Assembly: GCA_009776395.1 (NCBI GenBank)
Contig: WRNX01000029.1
Span: 1 to 12,652 of the forward strand
Reading direction: 5' to 3'
DNA from: Lentimicrobiaceae bacterium
GTDB taxonomy: Bacteria; Bacteroidota; Bacteroidia; Bacteroidales; WCHB1-69
Length of the DNA stretch: 12,652 nucleotides
Within the stretch, counting starts at the first letter, position 1. Every line of letters begins with the position of its first letter. The notes beneath the pieces were generated by a model. It saw only the letters and a list, made by a program, of their open reading frames with translations. It was not told the origin of the DNA and did not search any database. The translations under genes and the position numbers were made by a program. Shown here piece after piece: positions 1 through 6,423 of this stretch.

Positions 1-788
1 GCAAAAACATGATTTTTGCTAAAAAGGCGAATATTGAGCAGGGGAGCGCTCTGTTTTTTTTCGTAAAAAACAAAGAATGTAAAAGAAATAATACCAACAG
101 CCAACCAAATAAATCCTGCAATTTTGGGAAGTTCGGTAAATCCGTAAATCAAACTGAAAAGTCCTAACGCATACATCATACTTCCCCAATAGTCGAATTT
201 TTCACCTTTCGATTCAATCCATTCTGTGCGTAAAAAGATGCGGGAAAGCACAATAATAATCAGTCCTACTGCTCCACAAATAAAGAAAATGCTTTGCCAT
301 CCCCAGTAGTGTGTCATCATCCCTCCCAAAAAAGGTCCGGCGGCAATAGATAAATACACTACGGCAGAACTTATTCCCAGCGCTTTACCTCTTTTTTCGG
401 GAGGAAAAATGGAGGTTAAGATAGCCATATTGGTACCAAACATCATAGCGCTGCCCAATCCTGCAATCACACGAAAAAGTATCATAATGAAGCCTGTGGG
501 CGCAAATCCAGCGAGAAAATTGGCAAAAAAGAAAACAAAAATACCCCATTCAAAAACTCGTTTTCTGCCAATTAAATCTGCCAACCGTGCAAACGGAATT
601 TGAAATATCGCAGAGGTCATCAGGTAAGCTGTAGAGATCCACGTAAGAGTTACTGCCTTAAAAGAAAAAGCCTTACCTATCTCCGGTAAGGCTAAATTAA
701 TAGATGAACCCATGAACGGAACTAAAAACGAAACCATGCAAAGTACCCATAGTACTTTATTCGGCTGTAAACGGAAATTAGAGTTCAT
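1..788 (-). CDS. MFS transporter, DHA2-like drug:proton antiporter (3' end missing)
   Basis: Inner-membrane major facilitator, probably an EmrB/QacA-type (DHA2, 14-helix) proton-coupled exporter. The ATG lies at 788-786 and the frame is open to the left edge, so 262 codons, roughly the first eight helices, are visible. MFS motif A between helices 2 and 3 is seen as FARLADLIGRKR (residues 66-77). Motif C in helix 5 is seen as the GPFLGG element at residues 151-156, which marks drug:H+ antiporters. The first helix has GSSINLALP where many DHA2 proteins have an Asp-containing LDxTIVNVALP, so the usual helix 1 acidic residue is absent. The substrate cannot be told. It follows the two-helix membrane protein by 46 bp on the same strand and may be cotranscribed. 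No TAnnTTTG box or Shine-Dalgarno sequence is seen directly upstream. Confidence 0.9.
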   Translation of the reverse strand, partial: MNSNFRLQPNKVLWVLCMVSFLVPFMGSSINLALPEIGKAFSFKAVTLTWISTAYLMTSAIFQIPFARLADLIGRKRVFEWGIFVFFFANFLAGFAPTGFIMILFRVIAGLGSAMMFGTNMAILTSIFPPEKRGKALGISSAVVYLSIAAGPFLGGMMTHYWGWQSIFFICGAVGLIIIVLSRIFLRTEWIESKGEKFDYWGSMMYALGLFSLIYGFTELPKIAGFIWLAVGIISFTFFVFYEKKQSAPLLNIRLFSKNHVF

Positions 789-834
789 TGTATGAAACTT
801 TTTTTAGCCCGCGAAAGTGCATGAATTTTTTAAT

Positions 835-1368
835 TTATATACTTTTTTTACAACGATTTATATATTCCACAAATTGTAACGCCTTATCATCTGTAAAATA
901 GTACTTTTGGCTGGCGGGTTGAAAAGTAAAAGGAACAAATTCGAAAATTTGCACCGATACAAAACTTTTGTCTTTTGATAGTAATATTTCAAAATATGAA
1001 TTACTGGTATCTACAATGGTTACTGGTTTTTCGTGGTCAAATTTTCCTTGCGCCAGCAAATTTTGCGCAAAATTTAACTCATCTCTCGAAAAATAACAGA
1101 GCTGGGTTTTGATGACGCTTCCCGTTTTTTCGTAAATCATTTGTTTTGACTTTAATACCCAAATGATAATCCCCACAATGAGAATACAAACTCCTATTAC
1201 AATAAGAGCGATTTCCATGTTTTTTCCTGTTTTAAACAGTAAGGAATGACAGGTTAAAAGAACTCCAAAGAGTATGATTATTACGGATAGAATAATGTTG
1301 GTTTTATTTTGTTTTTCTATGATGGGCGAACTGTTTTCCTGTTCTATAACTGTATTTTGTGTGTCCAT
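835..1368 (-). CDS. Conserved hypothetical protein with two transmembrane helices
   Basis: Protein of 177 aa with no recognised function. A polar N-terminus (residues 1-23) is followed by two hydrophobic segments at about 24-45 and 53-72, then a soluble tail of about 105 residues. The tail is rich in beta-type sequence, with FEILLSKDKSFVSVQIFEFVPF and YYFTDDKALQFVEYI as its clearest blocks. It resembles a family of small Bacteroidales membrane proteins that I recall but cannot name. The frame stays open upstream to 1467, but the first 33 codons of that longer version are basic and unlike a protein start. The ATG at 1368, preceded by an A-rich AAAAAATAATAAA leader typical of this phylum, is the better choice. 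It lies 46 bp upstream of the MFS gene. Confidence 0.75.
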   Translation of the reverse strand: MDTQNTVIEQENSSPIIEKQNKTNIILSVIIILFGVLLTCHSLLFKTGKNMEIALIVIGVCILIVGIIIWVLKSKQMIYEKTGSVIKTQLCYFSRDELNFAQNLLAQGKFDHEKPVTIVDTSNSYFEILLSKDKSFVSVQIFEFVPFTFQPASQKYYFTDDKALQFVEYINRCKKSI

Positions 1369-1443
1369 TTTATTATTTTTTTTATTTGGTAAATGATAAT
1401 TTTGATATATAGATATTTTTATCTCAGTGCAGTGTTTTTTAGC

Positions 1444-1502
1444 ACGCAGATATGCTATTGAGCGCACCCGAAATACGCAGATTCTATAAGATAAACGCAG
1501 AT
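1444..1502. repeat. Three copies of ACGCAGAT in an intergenic spacer
   Basis: The octamer ACGCAGAT (ATCTGCGT on the minus strand) occurs at 1444-1451, 1475-1482 and 1495-1502, all in the same orientation and spaced 31 and 20 bp apart. The surrounding sequence codes for nothing I can support. It looks like a decayed dispersed intergenic repeat; a regulatory role is not evident. Confidence 0.5.
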
Positions 1503-1510
1503 TTGATACT

Positions 1511-1891
1511 TCAAATGATAATTTTTTTCAGTCCAAACACTTGATACCAACTTGAAGTAAAGAAGCGTAAGAGTGTTTTAGATGAAAAACTAAGTATCAA
1601 TAGATGAGGAGTATTGGAATTTTTGTAGAGAAGGTTACAGAAGTGAGAGTGAAAAGAGACTCCGTTTTGAGATTTGTTTTTGTAATATGTTATATTATTT
1701 CCGTTTGCTGTTTGGGATGAGTAAGAAAATGAATGTTCGGCGTCGCCGTAAAGGAAAGGAGCGGGTAAAAACGATGGTTCTCCCTGATAATCTTCCTGTG
1801 AAAAGGGAATTTGTACGGGAAGTGCGCGCAACAGAATATTACAGATCCAAACAAAAAGTATTATTCCTATTGTGTTTCTATATATTTTCAT
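1511..1891 (-). CDS. Possible small membrane-anchored hypothetical protein
   Basis: Open frame of 126 aa beginning with a hydrophobic segment (KIYRNTIGIILFVWICNILL, residues 2-21), then a Ser/Asn/Tyr-rich region with no recognised domain. The frame could also begin at a GTG at 1942-1940 that overlaps the ansA TGA stop as GTGA, adding 17 residues. I prefer the ATG at 1891-1889 because a perfect TAATTTTG -7 box lies between the two starts, and because residues after this ATG look like a membrane anchor. The position directly after ansA on the same strand fits an operon tail gene. Against it: composition is unremarkable, no family is recognised and the opposite strand is also open over much of the stretch. 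It may be a chance ORF. Confidence 0.4.
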   Translation of the reverse strand: MKIYRNTIGIILFVWICNILLRALPVQIPFSQEDYQGEPSFLPAPFLYGDAEHSFSYSSQTANGNNITYYKNKSQNGVSFHSHFCNLLYKNSNTPHLLILSFSSKTLLRFFTSSWYQVFGLKKIII

Positions 1892-1921
1892 ACCTATTGT
1901 TACTCTTGTAAAATTGAGGTG

Positions 1922-1929
1922 CAAAATTA
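1922..1929 (-). promoter_or_regulatory. Bacteroidota -7 promoter box TAATTTTG
   Basis: The minus strand reads TAATTTTG, a perfect fit to TAnnTTTG. It sits about 30 bp before the ATG at 1891 and just after the ansA stop. No TTG element is seen 17-23 bp upstream, so it is a half-supported promoter. Confidence 0.4.
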
Positions 1930-1938
1930 CAGGATTTT

Positions 1939-3009
1939 TCACACTGTAATTTCCCCTCTCAATGAAATTCCCATATAATATTTCAGTTCTTCGTTGGTAA
2001 GTCCTTCGCCGAGCAGGTACATCAATTTGGCTACTGCGGCTTCGGTAGTAATATCGTGTCCGCTAATTACGCCGATTTTTTTGAGTAAAACGCTGGCGCC
2101 GTAGCGTCCAATCTCTACGGTTCCGCCTCCTTTACATTGGGTAACATTCACAATAACAATCCCTTTATTTACGGCTTCTTCTAAAATAGAAATAAATTCG
2201 GGGTTAGAGGGGGCGTTTCCTGAGCCAAAAGTTTCTAACACTACTGCACGTAAATTTTCGGTATTAAAAACTGCGCGCATGGCTTTTTGTGTAATACCCG
2301 GATAAAGTTTTAAAATGGCAATATTTTCATCCAGTTTTGTGTGCAAAATTAGTTGTTTATCTGTGGTTTGGCGAATAAAAGCATCGTTATATTTTACACG
2401 CACGCCAACTTCGGCAAGTTTGGGGTAGTTGGCAGAATGGAAAGCGTTGAAATGTTCTGCATTGTCTTTATACACGCGGTTTCCTCTAAAAAGCGAATTT
2501 TCGAAATAGATACACACTTCGGGAACTCGCGGTTTTTCCTCTTGTTTTGCTGCCGCTATTTCAATAGAATTAAGAATGTTTTCACGTCCGTCTGTGCGTA
2601 TTACGCCCAATGGCAGTTGCGAACCAGTAAGAATTACCGGTTTGGACAGGTTTTCTAATAAAAAACACAACGCTGATGCTGTATATGCCATGGTGTCTGT
2701 ACCGTGAAGCACAACAAAACCATCATAATCTTTGTAATTATCAAAGATTAAGGTAGCCAGCCTTACCCAAAATTGAGGATTGGTATCGGAAGAGTCAATG
2801 AGCGGGAGCATCTCTTTCACGGTAATTTCGGCGTTCACTAAATTCAACATGGGTAAATGCATATAGATATCATCAAACGGAAACGGTTCCAAAGCATTCG
2901 TTTCTTTATTCATCATCATCCCGATAGTGCCGCCGGTGTAAATTACTAATATTTTAGATTTTAGCTTTGTCCGTAGGCTAAAACTTACGGTTAATTGTTC
3001 ATTATTCAT
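1939..3009 (-). CDS. ansA: Type I L-asparaginase
   Basis: Cytoplasmic L-asparaginase hydrolysing asparagine to aspartate and ammonia; 356 aa, near the usual 340-350 aa. The first catalytic block YTGGTIG (residues 24-30) carries the nucleophilic Thr28. The second block HGTDTM (102-107) carries the Thr/Asp pair, and DSSD (72-75) is the substrate-binding segment of the type I family. GSQLPL (129-134) and an RTDGREN segment follow. No signal peptide is present: the 19 residues before the first strand are polar, which agrees with the cytoplasmic type I rather than the exported type II enzyme. The only in-frame ATG before the catalytic block is at 3009. It lies inside a run of heptamer repeats, 17 bp after the aroK stop, so aroK-ansA is probably one transcript. 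There is no Shine-Dalgarno sequence. Confidence 0.93.
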   Translation of the reverse strand: MNNEQLTVSFSLRTKLKSKILVIYTGGTIGMMMNKETNALEPFPFDDIYMHLPMLNLVNAEITVKEMLPLIDSSDTNPQFWVRLATLIFDNYKDYDGFVVLHGTDTMAYTASALCFLLENLSKPVILTGSQLPLGVIRTDGRENILNSIEIAAAKQEEKPRVPEVCIYFENSLFRGNRVYKDNAEHFNAFHSANYPKLAEVGVRVKYNDAFIRQTTDKQLILHTKLDENIAILKLYPGITQKAMRAVFNTENLRAVVLETFGSGNAPSNPEFISILEEAVNKGIVIVNVTQCKGGGTVEIGRYGASVLLKKIGVISGHDITTEAAVAKLMYLLGEGLTNEELKYYMGISLRGEITV

Positions 3010-3034
3010 TATTTATTATTCATTATTCATTGTT
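3000..3034. repeat. Heptamer tandem repeat (CATTATT)n across the aroK/ansA junction
   Basis: Five consecutive 7-bp units on the plus strand: CATTATT, CATTATT, TATTATT, CATTATT, CATTGTT. On the coding (minus) strand each intact unit supplies AATAATG, so ATGs recur every 7 bp in rotating frames. The array holds both the aroK stop (3029-3027) and the ansA start (3009). An ATG at 3030 is in the ansA frame but meets TAA four codons later. Confidence 0.8.
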
Positions 3035-3536
3035 TGTTAATCCACTTCATCGCTTCCTGCAAATCAAAATCCTCACCTCTTAGGGTCAAGTGTGCCTGTT
3101 TATAAAAAAACTCGCGTTGCGCCATCTGCTCAGTAATAAACGCTAACAACTCCGCTTCTGTTTTATTTTTAGTCATTGGGCGGGTTACTCTTGCATTGAG
3201 TAATCTTTGCGATAGCGATTTTAGTGACATCTCAATGTAAATGGAAAAGGCTGTTGTGTTGATTAATTTCATAGCGTCAAAATAGCAAGGTGCGCCACCG
3301 CCAGTGGCAATCACCACATTATTTTGTAATAACGCTTGCTTTAAAATGTCATATTCTAACTTTCGAAAAATTTCCTCACCATATTTTTCAAAGCAATCGT
3401 ACACAGAAATATGATACTTTTCTTCCAACATGAGATCAGTATCTAAAACAGAAAAATTTAAACGATAGGCAATTCTCTTGGCTATGGTAGATTTGCCTGC
3501 GCCTGAAAAACCAACAAGTACAATTCGAGTTTTAAT
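3027..3536 (-). CDS. aroK: Shikimate kinase, probable non-canonical ATT start
   Basis: Phosphorylates shikimate at the 3-hydroxyl with ATP in the chorismate pathway. Read from the ATT at 3536-3534 it is 169 aa, the normal length. The order of landmarks is complete: Walker A GFSGAGKST (9-17), DTD (32-34) for Mg and shikimate, Phe57-Arg58 and Glu61 of the shikimate site, GGG (79-81), lid arginine Arg119 in RVTRPM, and Arg141 near the C-terminus. Lys15, Asp34, Arg58 and Gly79-81 then fall at the numbers used for the Mycobacterium tuberculosis enzyme, which supports this start position. The first in-frame ATG, at 3431, would remove the P-loop and DTD. No ATG, GTG, TTG or CTG occurs in frame upstream of the P-loop before the stop near the divergent gene, so the start is ATT (or a further-upstream ATA near 3578) or there is a sequence error. 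Downstream ansA begins after 17 bp. Confidence 0.88.
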   Translation of the reverse strand: MKTRIVLVGFSGAGKSTIAKRIAYRLNFSVLDTDLMLEEKYHISVYDCFEKYGEEIFRKLEYDILKQALLQNNVVIATGGGAPCYFDAMKLINTTAFSIYIEMSLKSLSQRLLNARVTRPMTKNKTEAELLAFITEQMAQREFFYKQAHLTLRGEDFDLQEAMKWINKQ

Positions 3537-3557
3537 AGATTTAAGATTTAAGAAATA

Positions 3558-3565
3558 TAATTTTG
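3558..3565 (+). promoter_or_regulatory. Bacteroidota -7 box TAATTTTG (distal, DUF4831 operon)
   Basis: A perfect TAnnTTTG match on the plus strand, 42 bp before the ATG at 3608. It is a second candidate -7 box for the DUF4831/cysteate synthase operon. No upstream TTG at the usual spacing is seen. Confidence 0.35.
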
Positions 3566-3575
3566 CAAAATAAGT

Positions 3576-3583
3576 TATTTTTG
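3576..3583 (+). promoter_or_regulatory. Bacteroidota -7 box TATTTTTG (proximal, DUF4831 operon)
   Basis: A perfect TAnnTTTG match followed by CGG, placing a transcription start near 3589 and a leader of about 20 nt before the ATG at 3608. This is the likeliest promoter of the DUF4831/cysteate synthase operon. It interleaves with the minus-strand box at 3587-3594. Confidence 0.5.
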
Positions 3584-3586
3584 CGG

Positions 3587-3594
3587 CAAAATTA
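3587..3594 (-). promoter_or_regulatory. Bacteroidota -7 box TAATTTTG for aroK
   Basis: The minus strand reads TAATTTTG followed by CCGC. Transcription would begin near 3580 and leave about 45 nt before the ATT start of aroK at 3536. The box lies between the plus-strand -7 box and that operon's start codon, so the two promoters face each other across the same 20 bp. Confidence 0.5.
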
Positions 3595-3607
3595 AAATTT
3601 GTTTTTT

Positions 3608-4723
3608 ATGAAAAAGAAAATCTTCCCTATTTTTTTGATTATGTTTGTTTTATTTCAGAGTTATTCTCAAAAAGCGGTGTATAAACTCCCGCTTCAAAAC
3701 GAAACAACAATCACCAATCCTACTTTTTTTTACACACTGCCTAAAACTGCGTTTAAAGTAGATATAATTTTTACAAAAACTACTCATCTGAAAGGATTAT
3801 ATGCAGATTTCGCAGAAAAAATGTTGGGTATTACCAATTATTGCACCGAAAATATCACTTCTTTCAAACTTAAAAACACAAACATTACGCCATGTAATGT
3901 TCCCGATGAAAATTTGCAATTTGTGGTTGAACTTTCCTCCGTACAAATTAAAAACAACTTTTTACAATCTTTGTTTATGAATAATAGTGCAGATTTTCAA
4001 TCTATTTCAAAAAAAGAACAACAGAACTCAGATTTTTTACCGGAATTTTTTAAGAATTATGCAGATGCTATTTTGCAACAAACTTACGAAACTTATACCG
4101 ATACCAAAATTATTGATGGCGTTGTTACTCAAATTCCTGTAACACAAACTAAAATTAGTACTAAAACTTTATCTCAACAGGCGCAGGAAGCCGTTGACTT
4201 TATTGAAAAAATTAGAACCGATAGATATGCCATTCTTTCTTTCTCGCAAGAAACATCGCTTTCGAAAGAAGCCTTTGAATATCTTGTGAATCAGTTAGAT
4301 GATTTAGAAAAAAAATATTTGGAACTGTTTACGGGAATCACAATTGTAGAAGATATTCACGAAACTTTTGTAATTTTCCCCGATGCTGAATCTTTTTTAT
4401 TTCCACTTTGTTCTGTTACGCCAACAGCAGGTTTTAGCACTTCAATGTGTAAAACCAGCGCCTATAATTATTATCTGAAATGTGAGCCGCAACTTTCCAA
4501 AAACCTGCAAGTTGGTTTTAAAGAAACAATGGAATCTAATCCAAAATACAAAGCAAACACAGGTTATTCTATTCGTAAAGCGATACCCGTATTGGTTTCG
4601 CTTGTGAACGGCGATACCGAAGAATTGCTGGGCATTTTTTCCATGTATCAATTTGGATGGTTGGAAACATTGCCTGCTAATTTAGACAGTTTTGAAATAG
4701 AAAAATGGGGGTATATTTATTAA
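3608..4723 (+). CDS. DUF4831 family exported protein
   Basis: Protein of 371 aa with a Sec signal peptide (KKK, then a hydrophobic core, then probable cleavage after YS at residues 19-20). There is no lipobox cysteine, so it should be periplasmic or surface-exposed rather than a lipoprotein. The N-terminal block TLPKTAFKVDIIFTKTTH (43-60), followed by GLYADFAEKMLGI, is the pattern I associate with DUF4831, a Bacteroidales family of unknown function and about 350 aa. Central IEKIRTDRYAI and LEKKYLELFTGIT segments and a C-terminal YSIRKAIPVLVSL strand with FSMYQFGWLETLPANL also fit. A TTG at 3599 extends the frame by three codons, but the ATG at 3608 begins a textbook signal peptide. The next gene starts one base after its stop, so the two are cotranscribed and probably translationally coupled; why an exported protein is paired with this enzyme is unknown. 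Confidence 0.8.
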   Translation: MKKKIFPIFLIMFVLFQSYSQKAVYKLPLQNETTITNPTFFYTLPKTAFKVDIIFTKTTHLKGLYADFAEKMLGITNYCTENITSFKLKNTNITPCNVPDENLQFVVELSSVQIKNNFLQSLFMNNSADFQSISKKEQQNSDFLPEFFKNYADAILQQTYETYTDTKIIDGVVTQIPVTQTKISTKTLSQQAQEAVDFIEKIRTDRYAILSFSQETSLSKEAFEYLVNQLDDLEKKYLELFTGITIVEDIHETFVIFPDAESFLFPLCSVTPTAGFSTSMCKTSAYNYYLKCEPQLSKNLQVGFKETMESNPKYKANTGYSIRKAIPVLVSLVNGDTEELLGIFSMYQFGWLETLPANLDSFEIEKWGYIY

Positions 4724-4724
4724 T

Positions 4725-6011
4725 ATGATGACAACTCCTACTTCATATAAATTGTTGAATGTTGCTACGGGACGTGTGTTTCAAGATGCCGGTTGGTATT
4801 TGGATGACCCGATGGGCAAAAAACCATCATTGATTAGAGCCATCTACGAAAAAAAACAGATTTTTCTTAGAGATGATACTTATGGGTTGTATAAATTTGC
4901 AGACTGGCTACCTGTATCGCGTTTTCTGCAAGGTTCGTGCGCGCCGGTAACCTACAAAAGTAAAGAGTTGGCAAAATTTTTGAAATTGGAACATCTGTAT
5001 ATTTGTTTTAGTGGCTATTTTCCTGATATTGGCGCAAATATGTCCACTTGCTCATTCAAAGAAACTGAAGCATACTCGGTTTGCGGACGCATTTCTCCTA
5101 ACAAAAAAGAAGTTCTTGTGGTGGCATCGGCAGGAAATACAGCGCGGGCATTTGCAAAAGTATGCTCCGAAAATAAAATACCGCTTTTACTTTGTGTTCC
5201 CGAAGATAATTTAGATGCACTTTGGTTTGATAAACCTTTAAATGATTGTGTAAAATTGATTTGCGCTCAAAGTGGTTGCGACTATTTCGATGCCATCCAT
5301 TTGAGTAATATCGTAGTGAAATCTAAAAAGTATTACCCTGAGGGAGGTGCAAAAAATGTTGCCCGAAGAGACGGAATGGGAACTACAATATTATCTGCAA
5401 CTACTTTTACAGGTGAAATTCCAGATTATTATTTTCAGGCAGTTGGAAGTGGAACGGGTGCTATTGCAGCATGGGAGGCTAATTTAAGATTGATAGATGA
5501 CGGCAGATTTTCAAATAAAAAAACCAAACTTATACTTTCGCAAAATCTTCCCTTCATTCCTATGGTAAATGCTTGGAATGCAAAATCAAGAGAATTATTA
5601 CCTTTTGACGAGAATGAAGCAAGAAAACAGGTGGAAGAGATTGACGCCAAAGTATTGTCCAACCGAAAACCGCCCTACGGAATTGTCGGTGGTTTGTTCG
5701 ATGCGATGACGGATACTCATGGTGAATTTATGGCTATTAGCAACGATGATTTAAGATATGCCGCCGATCTCTTTGAAAAACTTGAAAGAATTGATATTCA
5801 CCCTGCTGCTGCGGTTGCCACTGCAAGCCTGCTGCAAGCTATTAAGAACAATCATGTTGACAAATCGAAAATTATCATGCTTAATATTACCGGAGGCGGT
5901 GAAAAATTATTTAGAAATTCACATCATTTATATTTTTTGCAACCAAATCATATCTTTAAAATGAATCCAAATGAAGATGAGGTACTTAAAATAGTAGATA
6001 AATGGTTTTAA
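4725..6011 (+). CDS. Cysteate synthase (threonine-synthase-like PLP enzyme)
   Basis: Fold-type II PLP enzyme of 428 aa, read as cysteate synthase, which makes L-cysteate from O-phosphoserine and sulfite. The sequence closely follows the Bacteroidales proteins annotated that way: GLYKFADWLPV (54-64), CSFKETEAYSVCGR (109-122) with Lys112 as the likely PLP Schiff-base lysine, ASAGNTARAF (134-143) as the substrate-side loop, EGGAKNVARRDGMGT (206-220), and VGSGTGA (240-246) for the PLP phosphate. Cysteate synthases derive from threonine synthase, so a threonine synthase role is the main alternative. Here SFKE replaces the SFKDR of classical threonine synthase. L-cysteate is a precursor of capnine-type sulfonolipids in some Bacteroidota and of coenzyme M in Methanosarcina; nothing else of either pathway is in the window. 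ATG codons stand at 4725 and 4728 and either could be used. It follows DUF4831 by one base and ends before a hairpin terminator. Confidence 0.82.
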   Translation: MMTTPTSYKLLNVATGRVFQDAGWYLDDPMGKKPSLIRAIYEKKQIFLRDDTYGLYKFADWLPVSRFLQGSCAPVTYKSKELAKFLKLEHLYICFSGYFPDIGANMSTCSFKETEAYSVCGRISPNKKEVLVVASAGNTARAFAKVCSENKIPLLLCVPEDNLDALWFDKPLNDCVKLICAQSGCDYFDAIHLSNIVVKSKKYYPEGGAKNVARRDGMGTTILSATTFTGEIPDYYFQAVGSGTGAIAAWEANLRLIDDGRFSNKKTKLILSQNLPFIPMVNAWNAKSRELLPFDENEARKQVEEIDAKVLSNRKPPYGIVGGLFDAMTDTHGEFMAISNDDLRYAADLFEKLERIDIHPAAAVATASLLQAIKNNHVDKSKIIMLNITGGGEKLFRNSHHLYFLQPNHIFKMNPNEDEVLKIVDKWF

Positions 6012-6020
6012 TAAGGAATA

Positions 6021-6052
6021 AAAAAAGAGGCTCGAAAGAACCTCTTTTTTTT
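6021..6052. terminator. Bidirectional intrinsic terminator between cysteate synthase and rpsU
   Basis: AAAAAAGAGG (6021-6030) pairs perfectly with CCTCTTTTTT (6041-6050) around a 10-nt loop, followed by two more T. Read on the plus strand it ends the cysteate synthase operon 10 bp after its stop; on the minus strand it ends in a T run after rpsU. It sits between convergent genes as expected. Confidence 0.85.
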
Positions 6053-6065
6053 CATGTCGCTTTTG

Positions 6066-6263
6066 TTATTCTTCGGCGGCTTTTGAAAGCATTTTTTGAA
6101 CATAAATGGCTTTCAATTTTTGATCTCTTCTAATGACAGAAGGTTTTGTGAATTTTTGGCGCACACGCAGTTCACGGACTACGCCAGTTTTTTCAAATTT
6201 TTTTTTCAATTTTTTCAAGGCTCTGTCAATAGTTTCGCCTTCTTTAACACTTACAACAATCAT
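6066..6263 (-). CDS. rpsU: 30S ribosomal protein bS21
   Basis: Small-subunit protein bS21 of 65 aa. It has the family pattern: an acidic start MIVVSVKEGETIDRALKKLKK, a VVREL turn, and a long basic helix ending SKAAEE. In Bacteroidota, bS21 with bS18 and bS6 helps sequester the anti-Shine-Dalgarno end of 16S rRNA, which explains why most genes in the phylum lack that signal. This gene is the exception in the window: GAGGT sits six bases before its ATG, within AAGAAAGAGGT. That fits reports that rpsU of many Bacteroidota keeps a Shine-Dalgarno sequence, allowing bS21 to limit its own translation. It has its own -7 box at 6312-6319 and shares a terminator with the convergent operon. The scoB-like gene upstream is on the same strand but 160 bp away. 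Confidence 0.96.
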   Translation of the reverse strand: MIVVSVKEGETIDRALKKLKKKFEKTGVVRELRVRQKFTKPSVIRRDQKLKAIYVQKMLSKAAEE

Positions 6264-6269
6264 AAAAAT

Positions 6270-6280
6270 ACCTCTTTCTT
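6270..6280 (-). promoter_or_regulatory. Shine-Dalgarno sequence of rpsU
   Basis: The minus strand reads AAGAAAGAGGT, then ATTTTT and the ATG at 6263. GAGGT (6274-6270) can pair with the CCUCC-containing 3' end of 16S rRNA at a normal distance of six bases. No comparable motif precedes the other start codons examined here. Confidence 0.7.
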
Positions 6281-6311
6281 TTAAAAATTATTATTATATT
6301 TTTTAGGGGCG

Positions 6312-6319
6312 CAAAAATA
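6312..6319 (-). promoter_or_regulatory. Bacteroidota -7 box TATTTTTG for rpsU
   Basis: Perfect TAnnTTTG match on the minus strand followed by CGCC. It places the transcript start near 6307 and a leader of about 45 nt that contains the Shine-Dalgarno sequence. No TTG is seen 17-23 bp upstream. Confidence 0.5.
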
Positions 6320-6423
6320 TATTTTTTCTTTGATTATTTTTTTTTTTGATATTTTTTGGTTAAGTTTTTTTCTATTTTCGGGATTCTGTACAAGCATTAA
6401 GGGCTAATGTACGAAATTTCGGG

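Noticed and set aside
409..603. Plus-strand open frame of 64 codons
   Set aside because: Lies entirely opposite the MFS transporter gene, whose motifs are clear; a shadow frame.
1687..1911. Plus-strand open frame of 74 codons
   Set aside because: Very basic, low-complexity product with no recognised family. The minus-strand frame at this place is itself uncertain, but it continues an operon and has a promoter box, so it is preferred.
2353..2658. Plus-strand open frame of 101 codons
   Set aside because: Fully opposite the asparaginase gene; no start signal and no plausible product.
6388..6412. Imperfect hairpin GTAC-AAGC-ATTA / TAATGTAC after the CoA-transferase gene
   Set aside because: The stem needs a four-base bulge, and no T run follows on either strand, so I do not call it a terminator.
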